Assembly (NCBI RefSeq): GCF_000183745.1
Contig: NC_014761.1
Location: 186,001 to 250,000 of the forward strand
DNA from: Oceanithermus profundus DSM 14977
GTDB lineage: Bacteria; Deinococcota; Deinococci; Deinococcales; Marinithermaceae
Direction of reading: 5' to 3'
DNA: 64,000 nt
Shown: piece after piece, positions 42,174 to 48,757 of the stretch
Layout of the letters: every line of letters starts with the position of its first letter
Numbering within the stretch: position 1 is the first letter of the stretch
Program-made: the position numbers and the translations under genes
The notes under the pieces: generated by a model
Database searches by the model: none
The model's input: the letters and a program-made list of their open reading frames with translations, nothing else
Told to the model about the DNA's origin: nothing

Positions 42174-43268
42174 ATGCGACGACGGAAGCGCCGCCGCCGC
42201 ACCCGCCTGCGCGAGCGTTACGAGCGGCGCCTCTTCGAGATCCTGCGGGAACTCTCGATCCCCCTGGTGATCCTCCACTTCACGCTGGCCGTGGGCACGC
42301 TGGGGTACATGGTGCTTTCCGGCGGCGACTTCATCAACAGCTTCTACATGACCGTGATCACCATCGGCACCATCGGTTTCGGCGAGGTGGTGCAGGGGGC
42401 CGACACCCGCGCCGGGCGCATCTTCACCACCTTCCTGGCGCTCGGCGGGGTAGGGGTTTTCACCAGCACGATCACCGTCATCGCGCGCGTGATCTTCAAG
42501 GAAGAACTGCAGCACCTTTGGAGGAGGCTTTCCATGATGAACGCCATCGACAAGCTGGAGGGGCACTACATCCTCGCCGGGTTCGACGAGGTGACGGCCG
42601 AGCTGGCGCGGCTGCTCGAGCGCCGCAAGGTGCCCTTCGTCGTCCTCGACGACACCCAGGAGGGGCTGGCGCGCATCGCCGAGTCGCGCCTGCCCTACTA
42701 CCTACCCGAGGCCCCGTTCGAACAGGAGACGCTGCTGGCCGCGGGCATCCGCCGCGCCGAGGGGATGGTGGTCAACCTGGGCGACGACGCCCGCAACATC
42801 TCGATCATCGCGGTGGCGCGGCTGCTGCGCCCCGAGCCCGAGGAGTTCGCCATCTACTCCTTCGCCTCCTCGCCCGACGACGTCGAGCGCCTGGAGGAGC
42901 TGGGCGCGAACCGCGCCTTCTTTCCCGGCCGCATGGTCGCGGGCCGGCTGGCGGCCTACCTGTTCCACCCCGAGTCCAGCTACCTGCAGGGCCTCTTCGA
43001 CCGGCTGGCCTTCGGGGAGGAGACCGACGTGGACCTGCTCGAGGTGCGCATCGAGGAAGGGCACCCCTGGGCGGGCCGGCGCGTGGGTGAGCTGCGGCGG
43101 GAGCTGCGGGCCAACGTGGTGGCGTTGCGGCTGCCCGGGGGCCGGCTGGAGCTGGAACTCGACGACGAACGCGAGGTGCAGCCGGGCTGCGCCCTGATCC
43201 TGTTCGGACGCGCCGAGCGGCTGGAGAAGCTGCGCGAGCGCCTGGAGGTGGAACGTGAGCTCCCGTAA
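42174..43268 (+). CDS. potassium channel with RCK (TrkA-N/TrkA-C) domains
   Basis: 364 residues. Very basic N-terminus (RRRKRRRRTRLRERYERR), two membrane helices flanking a pore with the filter TIGTIGFGE, then a TrkA-N Rossmann domain (~120-250, HYILAGFDEVTAELARLLE) and TrkA-C (~275-360). MthK-like gated K+ channel. TAGAAT (42162-42167) is 6 nt before the ATG. The 3' end overlaps the next gene by 14 bp. Confidence 0.9.
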   Translation: MRRRKRRRRTRLRERYERRLFEILRELSIPLVILHFTLAVGTLGYMVLSGGDFINSFYMTVITIGTIGFGEVVQGADTRAGRIFTTFLALGGVGVFTSTITVIARVIFKEELQHLWRRLSMMNAIDKLEGHYILAGFDEVTAELARLLERRKVPFVVLDDTQEGLARIAESRLPYYLPEAPFEQETLLAAGIRRAEGMVVNLGDDARNISIIAVARLLRPEPEEFAIYSFASSPDDVERLEELGANRAFFPGRMVAGRLAAYLFHPESSYLQGLFDRLAFGEETDVDLLEVRIEEGHPWAGRRVGELRRELRANVVALRLPGGRLELELDDEREVQPGCALILFGRAERLEKLRERLEVERELP

Positions 43269-43596
43269 ACTGCTGACCGACTTCTTCGTGTTGATGGCGC
43301 TGACGACGAACGTCAGCTTCGTGGTCTTCCCCAACGGCGTCGAGCTCTTCGTTACCGTGGTCACCAACCTGGCGGCCACGCTGCTCAAGGTGGGTGAGGG
43401 GAGGGTGCTCTCGGCCGAGCTGATGGCCACGGGCCTGGTGGCCGACCTGCACCTGATCCCGGCGCTCTACTTCTTCTACGCCGGGAACCCCGCCGAGGCG
43501 GTCTCGCTCGCCTGGGGCGCACTCGCGGCCAACGTGGTGAGCGTGCTGCTGGTGGTGATCGACACCGTGCTCAAGAGCTACATGGAAGAAGAGTAG
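43255..43596 (+). CDS. small membrane protein coupled to the K+ channel (DUF6394-like)
   Basis: 113 residues with about three helices (FFVLMALTTNVSFVVFPNGVELF; ADLHLIPALYFFYAG; WGALAANVVSVLLVVI). GTG start lies inside the channel's last codons, so translation is coupled and a channel-accessory role is plausible. I believe similar proteins are called DUF6394, from memory only. Abuts the moaA stop with no gap. Confidence 0.7.
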   Translation: MSSRKLLTDFFVLMALTTNVSFVVFPNGVELFVTVVTNLAATLLKVGEGRVLSAELMATGLVADLHLIPALYFFYAGNPAEAVSLAWGALAANVVSVLLVVIDTVLKSYMEEE

Positions 43597-44574
43597 CTAG
43601 CCCCCGATGCCCAGCATCACCCGTTCGCGCACGGTGGGCAGCGTCGAGCCCTGCCGCGGCTTCTTGCCCGCGGCGGCCAGCAGGGCCTCCTGAAGCGCGG
43701 CCACCGGATCGTCGGCTTCGAACGCCCAGGCGATGTCGAGCTCCAGGTCGGTGAGCAGGCAGGGGCGGATCTTCTTGTCCGAGGTCAGGCGCAGGCGGGT
43801 GCAGTTCGTGCAGAAGGGTTCGGAGACCGAGTTGATGAAGCCGATGGTGCCCTGGCTGCCGGCGATCCGCCAGACCCGGGCGGGCGAGCTGGGGTCGGTG
43901 GGCACCTCCTCGAGGGGGCCGAAGCGCTCCTCGATGCGCCGCCGCGTCTCGGCCCCGGAGACGAACTGCCGCTGGTACTCGTCGAAGGGGGCGTTGTTGA
44001 GGTGCATGTACTCGATGAAGCGGACGTGCAGCGGGCGGTCCACCGAGAGGGCCGCCAGGTCGCCCACCTCCTGGTCGTTGACGCCTCCGATCACCACCGC
44101 GTTCAGCTTGACGGGGTGGAGCTCCAGCTCGAGCGCCAGCTCGATGGCGTCCCACACCTGGGCGATCTCGCCGCCGCGGGTCAGGTTGCGGAAGACGTCG
44201 GGGTTCACCGCGTCGATCGAGATGTTGACGCGCGACAGCCCCGCGTCCAGCAACTCGCGGTGGCGGCGGCGGAAGAGGGTGCCGTTGGTGGTCACGGCCA
44301 CGTCGCGCACGCCCGGGGTGGTGGCCGCGGCCTCGATCATCTCGGGCAGTTCGCGCCGCACCAGCGGCTCGCCGCCGGTGAAGCGCACCGCGTCCATGCC
44401 CAGACTCGCGGCCGCGCGCAGGAAGTGGCGCACGTCGTCGGTGGTCACGGTTCCGGGGGGGTCGCTCATCTCCATGCCCAGCGGGTGGCAGTAGACGCAG
44501 TGGTAGTTGCAGCGCGGGGTGATGGAGATGCGCAGGTCCCGGAGCACGCGGCCGTAGTTGTCGATGAGCTTCAT
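43597..44574 (-). CDS. moaA: GTP 3',8-cyclase MoaA (radical SAM)
   Basis: 325 residues. N-terminal CNYHCVYC (CxxxCxxC cluster), C-terminal CTNC..RPC second cluster, and the catalytic C-terminal GG. First step of molybdopterin synthesis. Start set at 44574 with SD GGAAGGGGG; the longer frame runs through the promoter. Controlled by a palindrome over its -10 box. Confidence 0.95.
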   Translation of the reverse strand: MKLIDNYGRVLRDLRISITPRCNYHCVYCHPLGMEMSDPPGTVTTDDVRHFLRAAASLGMDAVRFTGGEPLVRRELPEMIEAAATTPGVRDVAVTTNGTLFRRRHRELLDAGLSRVNISIDAVNPDVFRNLTRGGEIAQVWDAIELALELELHPVKLNAVVIGGVNDQEVGDLAALSVDRPLHVRFIEYMHLNNAPFDEYQRQFVSGAETRRRIEERFGPLEEVPTDPSSPARVWRIAGSQGTIGFINSVSEPFCTNCTRLRLTSDKKIRPCLLTDLELDIAWAFEADDPVAALQEALLAAAGKKPRQGSTLPTVRERVMLGIGG

Positions 44575-44587
44575 AGCGCCCCCTTCC

Positions 44588-44615
44588 AGCGTGTTGCACA
44601 TTATAGCAACACGCT
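44588..44615 (-). promoter_or_regulatory. operator palindrome over the moaA -10 box
   Basis: Perfect 10-bp inverted repeat: AGCGTGTTGC (44588-44597) and GCAACACGCT (44606-44615), spacer 8 bp. On the moaA strand the spacer contains TATAAT (complement of 44600-44605). A dimeric repressor here would block transcription directly; the regulator is unknown. Confidence 0.75.
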
Positions 44616-44664
44616 TTCGGGGCGAATGCAAGCCCGCTTACCGCCCGCGCCTATACTGGGGGCG

Positions 44665-45567
44665 ATGAACGAAGCGACCGAACGCACGCACTCCGGGTTC
44701 GTGGCCATCCTGGGCAAGCCCAACGTAGGCAAGAGCACCCTGCTCAACCAGATGTTGGGCGTCAAGGTGGCCCCCATCAGCCCCAAGCCCCAGACCACCC
44801 GCAAGAGCGTGCGCGGCATCTACACCGAAGGAAACCGCCAGATCGTCTTCGTGGATACCCCGGGGCTGCACAAGCCCGCCGACGCCCTGGGCGACTACAT
44901 CAACCGCCAGGTCACCGAGGCGCTTTCGGACGTGGACGTCGTTCTCTGGCTCGTGGACCTGCGCCACCCGCCCACCCCCGAAGACGAGCTGGTGGCCCGC
45001 ACCCTGGAGCCGCTCGTAGGGAAGAAGCCGGTGCTGCTCGTGGGCAACAAGGCCGACGCCGCCAAGTACCCCGACGAGGCGCTCGCGGCCTACGCGGCGC
45101 TGCTGCCCGGGGCCGAGGTGCGCAAGATCAGCGCCCTGTCCGAACGCGACGTGGCCAAGCTGCGGGCCGAGATCCTGGCCCTGCTGCCCGTAGGGCCCTT
45201 CTTCTACCCCCCGGACCACGCCAAGAGCGACCAGCCCATCGAGGACTGGATCGCCGAGACGATCCGCGAAGAGGTGATGAAGCGGCTGCGCCAGGAGATC
45301 CCCTATGCGGTCGCGGTCAAGGTGGAGGAGGTGGCCGAGCGCGAGAACGGCACCCTCTACGCCCACGCCGTCCTCTACGTGGAGCGCGAGGCGCACAAGC
45401 CGATCCTGATCGGGAAGGGGGGACGCATGCTGAAAGAGCTGGGGCGGGCGGCGCGCAAGCAGCTCGAGCTCTTCCTGAACCGCCCGGTCTTCCTCGACCT
45501 CGAGGTCAAGGTCTACCCCAACTGGCGCAAGGACCCGGAAGCGCTGCGCGAGCTCGGGTACGAGTAG
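44665..45567 (+). CDS. era: GTPase Era
   Basis: 300 residues. G1 [10 protein letters not shown]3 DTPGLH, G4 NKAD, then the KH domain with [43 protein letters not shown]. Chaperones 16S rRNA maturation. TATACT (44652-44657) is 7 nt before the ATG: leaderless. Converges with the secreted-protein gene 2 bp downstream. Confidence 0.96.
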   Translation: MNEATERTHSGFVAILGKPNVGKSTLLNQMLGVKVAPISPKPQTTRKSVRGIYTEGNRQIVFVDTPGLHKPADALGDYINRQVTEALSDVDVVLWLVDLRHPPTPEDELVARTLEPLVGKKPVLLVGNKADAAKYPDEALAAYAALLPGAEVRKISALSERDVAKLRAEILALLPVGPFFYPPDHAKSDQPIEDWIAETIREEVMKRLRQEIPYAVAVKVEEVAERENGTLYAHAVLYVEREAHKPILIGKGGRMLKELGRAARKQLELFLNRPVFLDLEVKVYPNWRKDPEALRELGYE

Positions 45568-45569
45568 CG

Positions 45570-45995
45570 CTAGAGCCGGTAGAGCACGAAGGTGAGCAGG
45601 CCTTCGTAGGGGCCCGCAGGTTCACCGGGCTCGAGCCGGACCCCCAGGTTCAGGTCGAAGCGGGCGCTGCCCACGCCCTCGCGCACGGTGCGCTCGAGGG
45701 ACGAAAGCGTCTGCCCCGCGAGCACCAACCGCTCGGGCGGCAGCGTAAGCGGCCCGGCGAGCGGAGTGGCCGTCACGGTGAGGCGCCAGGCGGTGTTGCC
45801 CACCACGCGGACGTGCAGCACGCCCGGCGAAACCCTGCCGTCTTCCACGCGGACGGGTACCTGTTCCGTTGGCTGGCCGTTGATTTCGAGCCACAGAATT
45901 TCGGGCATCCGCACCACGAAATTCGTCGTGTTGCCGCCCGCCCAGGCCAGGCCCAGAACCAGCGTCAACGCCGCAATCCATATCTTCTTCTGCAT
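45570..45995 (-). CDS. secreted small beta-sandwich protein, candidate surface/pilus subunit
   Basis: 141 residues. Signal peptide IWIAALTLVLGLAWA, then a strand-rich domain (FVVRMPEILWLEINGQ; HVRVVGNTAWRLTVTATPL; GPYEGLLTFVLYRL) with no Cys. The closing strand motif resembles the C-terminal strands of pilin- or WxL-like secreted domains. Divergent from the 46474 gene and shares with it a leader element. ATG 45995 follows AGAGGAG; upstream frame rejected. Confidence 0.7.
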   Translation of the reverse strand: MQKKIWIAALTLVLGLAWAGGNTTNFVVRMPEILWLEINGQPTEQVPVRVEDGRVSPGVLHVRVVGNTAWRLTVTATPLAGPLTLPPERLVLAGQTLSSLERTVREGVGSARFDLNLGVRLEPGEPAGPYEGLLTFVLYRL

Positions 45996-46075
45996 TCCCA
46001 CCACTCCTCTGTGGGTGGAATGCAACCGGTCGTGCTCGATGGGGGGAAGTGATCGTCGAAAACGTAATCATCTTC

Positions 46076-46148
46076 TTGGCCGGTTGCACCACTGGCTCCC
46101 CGTGCCCCTTGGTGCCCAGATTGGGGACACACGGTTCATCGCCTCCAA
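46076..46148 (-). ncRNA. structured leader element L1 of the 45995 gene, class unknown
   Basis: 73 nt, read on the minus strand from 46148. Shares TTGGAGGCGATGA, GGGC-CCAAGGG, GAGCCAGTGG and ACCG-CCAA with L2 (46374-46448). Predicted helices: TTGG/CCAA closing, CCGTG/CACGG plus CCCC/GGGG, and GCC-AGT-GGT. About 75 nt separate it from the SD. A second inverted repeat, TGCAACCGG (46021-46029)/CCGGTTGCA (46080-46088), could compete with it. Confidence 0.55.
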
Positions 46149-46153
46149 GATTT

Positions 46154-46358
46154 GAGCCGTCTCGCGGCTCGCGAGCGCCCGCCCCGCTGGCGGACCCTCG
46201 TACCCTTAGCCTAGCGCTCCGGGGCGGCCGGGAACACCCCCAAACGGGTGATAGGAAACCGGCCCTCGTTGAACCCGTTCCGATGAGGTGCAACGAAGGC
46301 CCCCACCCCCGCTTGGGTGCCCCCATTTGGGGGTAGGCAAGCCGGGGCGGCTTGCCTA
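46154..46358. other. run of hairpins in the intergenic region
   Basis: Consecutive inverted repeats: GAGCCG/CGGCTC (46154-46170); GGCCGG/CCGGCC (46226-46264) enclosing CACCC/GGGTG (46235-46250); TCGTTG/CAACGA (46266-46296); CACCC/GGGTG (46304-46319); CCCCC/GGGGG (46320-46333); TAGGCAAGCC/GGCTTGCCTA (46334-46358). The two CACCC hairpins share the form CACCCCC-N4-GGGTG. No ORF or convincing promoter is visible here; it may be a structured 5' leader or control region for the 46474 gene. Confidence 0.5.
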
Positions 46359-46373
46359 GCCTGGGATGTGTAG

Positions 46374-46448
46374 TTGGAGGCGATGACCCGCCAGGTCCCT
46401 ATACGGGCGCCAAGGGACGAGCGGCGAGCCAGTGGCGCGACCGACCAA
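46374..46448 (+). ncRNA. structured leader element L2 of the 46474 gene, class unknown
   Basis: 75 nt, ending 9 nt before the SD. Same frame of conserved blocks as L1. Helices: TTGG/CCAA, CCGC/GCGG plus TCCC/GGGA, and GCC-AGT-GGC. The base-pair changes against L1 (CCGTG:CACGG to CCGC:GCGG; CCCC:GGGG to TCCC:GGGA; G-U to G-C) keep pairing, which supports an RNA function. Its closeness to the SD suggests control of translation. Confidence 0.55.
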
Positions 46449-46473
46449 ACCCCTACAAGGAGGAGATACGACG

Positions 46474-47145
46474 ATGAAGAACGCGATCAGACTCTTGGTG
46501 TTGGCCGGTGCGCTCCTGAGCGTTGGGGCGATGGCCCAAGCGCAGCAGAACTGGAACTTCAGCTTCCCCGTCTACGCCTACGTCTACACCAACACCAGCT
46601 CGGTGGACTTCGACTTCACCGCCACCACGACCGGAACCGTGGTGTACGCGGGGGCTGCGGGCCAGGCGTCCAAGGCCAACCTGCAGAGCTGCATCGGCAG
46701 CCTCGTCACCTCGTCGCTGAGCGTTACCGCGCAGAACAGCGCTCCCACGAACCCTAGCTCGCTAGGCAGCTGCGAGTTCGGTCCCACCAGCGTTTCCACC
46801 AGCGGCTACACCGTGAACTGGAACGGTCTGGGGAGCGCCGACGGCTCGCTGCTGGTCATCACCAACTCGTCCACCTACTCGGTGACCGTCTTGGCCGACA
46901 GCCTTCCTTCCGGCGTGACCTACAAGGTGGCCCCCGATTTCGGTGACGCGTCCGGCATTGCCTTCACCAACATTCCTACCGGCACCGCAGCCGGTCTGGC
47001 CACCCATAACGATGGCCTGTACACCCAGTACGCCGGCGTGTACGCCATCCCGCTCACCTTCGCTGCCGACGTCGACCCCACGGCCCCCGCGGCCACCACC
47101 AGCGCCGTCACCACCCTCGTTACCTACACCGCTTCCGCTCCGTAA
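46474..47145 (+). CDS. secreted beta-sandwich protein, likely major surface/pilus subunit
   Basis: 223 residues. Signal peptide (LLVLAGALLSVGAMAQAQ), then a Ser/Thr/Val-rich domain with one Cys pair (LQSCIGSL; LGSCEFGP) and a final strand LVTYTASAP. Low charge and Thr/Ser richness suit an extracellular subunit. It is followed by a PapD-like chaperone and another secreted protein, so an assembly line of the chaperone-usher kind is likely. Strong SD AAGGAGGAG; structured leader. Confidence 0.7.
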   Translation: MKNAIRLLVLAGALLSVGAMAQAQQNWNFSFPVYAYVYTNTSSVDFDFTATTTGTVVYAGAAGQASKANLQSCIGSLVTSSLSVTAQNSAPTNPSSLGSCEFGPTSVSTSGYTVNWNGLGSADGSLLVITNSSTYSVTVLADSLPSGVTYKVAPDFGDASGIAFTNIPTGTAAGLATHNDGLYTQYAGVYAIPLTFAADVDPTAPAATTSAVTTLVTYTASAP

Positions 47146-47177
47146 TGCCCACATTCCCCCTTGGGTATACTGGAACG

Positions 47178-47999
47178 GTGTTTAGGAACCTCTCGAACCC
47201 CCGGAACTGGTCGCCGGGGGTTCTTCTGCTTTGGTTGCTGGTTTCGGCGTTGGCGCAGTCGGGGATCGGCGTAGCGCCGCCGCGCTACGAACTGGTGCTG
47301 GCCCCCGGCGATTCCACCACCCAGACGGTGGCCCTGTTCAGCCGCAACACCCCCGATCAGGTCATCGAGGTAAGCCTCGTGGATTGGCTGATCGATCCCG
47401 ACGGTGGCGTGAAGACGCTTCCCCCGGGATCTTTGCCTTACAGCGCCGCAGCGTGGCTGCGCACCGCACTGGATCCCTTCACGCTCGAGCGCGACGCCAC
47501 CCACGAGGTGCGCTTTACCGTCAGCGTTCCGGCGAGTCCGGAGCTTTCCGGCAGCTATCGGGCGGCGCTGGCCTTTACGACCGAGCCGCGGCCCGTCGAG
47601 CGGAAGGGCATCGTGGCGCTGATGCGCACCCGGGCGCTGGCCGTCGTCTACGTCACCGTCCAGGGCACCGAGCAGCCCGCCGCCGAGCTGCAAGGCGTCA
47701 CGGTCGTGGCCGACGAAGGCTCCGGGAAGCGCTACCTGGTCGCCGACGTGGTGAACACCGGCAACGTCTACCTGCGCCTCAACGGGGAGCTGCGCTTCGT
47801 CGACACGGCGGGCGAGGTGGCGCGGCGGGTCGCGCTGCCCGAGCGGGTGCTGCTGCGCGAGGGGTTGGTGCGCTACCGGCTGGCCCTCCCCGAGGACCTT
47901 CCGGAAGACGCGATCCTCGCCCAGATCGAGATCCAGCCCCAAGGCCCGGCCGGGGGTTACGGCGGCCCGCCGCTCTACGGGGAGGTGGCGCTCCGGTGA
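47178..47999 (+). CDS. periplasmic PapD-like pilus assembly chaperone
   Basis: 273 residues. Signal peptide VLLLWLLVSALA, then an immunoglobulin-like domain IGVAPPRYELVLAPGDSTTQTVALFSRNTPDQVIEVSLVDW..PASPELSGSYRAAL, the usual form of archaic-type chaperones and COG1470-like domains, and a second sandwich. GTG 47178 is 6 nt after TATACT (47166-47171), so it has its own leaderless promoter; the longer frame from 47145 is rejected. The stop overlaps the next gene (GTGA). Confidence 0.7.
   Translation: MFRNLSNPRNWSPGVLLLWLLVSALAQSGIGVAPPRYELVLAPGDSTTQTVALFSRNTPDQVIEVSLVDWLIDPDGGVKTLPPGSLPYSAAAWLRTALDPFTLERDATHEVRFTVSVPASPELSGSYRAALAFTTEPRPVERKGIVALMRTRALAVVYVTVQGTEQPAAELQGVTVVADEGSGKRYLVADVVNTGNVYLRLNGELRFVDTAGEVARRVALPERVLLREGLVRYRLALPEDLPEDAILAQIEIQPQGPAGGYGGPPLYGEVALR
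47195..47223 (+). terminator. terminator-like hairpin at the start of the chaperone gene
   Basis: Arms GAACCCCCGG (47195-47204) and CCGGGGGTTC (47214-47223), 9-nt loop, followed by TTCTGCTTT. It lies inside codons 6-16 of the chaperone, 50 bp after the subunit gene stop, and may limit read-through. Confidence 0.45.
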
Positions 48000-48757
48000 G
48001 GCGCGGCTTCGCGGCGCTGTTGCTCGTCCTGGCCGGTCTGGGTTCGGCTCAGGTCTGGTACTACAACGTGGACCAGGACAACCGCTTCGACCCAAGCACC
48101 CTGAACTTCAACCCCAGCGCCCTCGAGCTGATGTGCGCTGGCCTGCTGGAGCCGGGGGCGACGCCCGCGGGCGGGGCGACGGTGGGCAACCTCACGCTCC
48201 CCGCCGGCTGCCCGGCCGCGCCTCCGGTCGTCGTCTACGGCACCGACCCCAACACCGGCGACCCGGTCTACGCCACGGTCCTGACCGTCAAGTTCTGGGG
48301 CCGCCGCCGCGCCGACGACCGCACCTACGGCACGGATCCGCTCGTGCGCCTGATCGAGCGCGCGTACGCCCTGCAGGTCGACGCCCGCGGCGATCTGGGG
48401 CGGGTGGACGGGCAGTTCCTCAGCCCCTTCACCACGCCGCCGGCCGGCGTGCCGCCGCTCACGGGTTCCTGGAACGCCTGGCAGGCTTCGCAGACGATCT
48501 CCTTCGGCGCCCCGCAGATCTCGGACGTACGAAACTTCAACCGCCGCTACCCCACCTGCCGCAGCCTGTACAACGACCGTTGCTGGACCGCGGTCTTTAC
48601 CTGGGTGCTGCCGGCGCGGCTGGTGTTGCACGGCAACGAGACCGGCAGCGCGCAGCTCACGCTCACGCCCGGCCTCTTCGTGCGCAGGACGGCCGCGACG
48701 CTCGGCGTCCGCGGCGGCGCGTTCGAGACGCCCGAGCTGAAACCCTACGCGCCCTAG
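47996..48757 (+). CDS. secreted protein of the surface locus (possible minor subunit/tip protein)
   Basis: 253 residues. Signal peptide GFAALLLVLAGLGSA, then a domain with Cys at LELMCAG, LPAGCPA, TCRSLYNDRCWTAV, and a final strand region LVLHGNETGSAQLTLTPGLFV. Tyr/Asn-rich start YYNVDQDNRFDPS. Family not recognised. Coupled to the chaperone by GTGA overlap; stop overlaps the convergent barrel gene by 4 bp. Confidence 0.62.
   Translation: MRRGFAALLLVLAGLGSAQVWYYNVDQDNRFDPSTLNFNPSALELMCAGLLEPGATPAGGATVGNLTLPAGCPAAPPVVVYGTDPNTGDPVYATVLTVKFWGRRRADDRTYGTDPLVRLIERAYALQVDARGDLGRVDGQFLSPFTTPPAGVPPLTGSWNAWQASQTISFGAPQISDVRNFNRRYPTCRSLYNDRCWTAVFTWVLPARLVLHGNETGSAQLTLTPGLFVRRTAATLGVRGGAFETPELKPYAP

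Noticed and set aside
46076-46448. Possible c-di-GMP (GEMM) riboswitch for the paired leader elements
   Set aside because: The conserved GEMM blocks and tetraloop-receptor arrangement are absent; the conserved words here are different.
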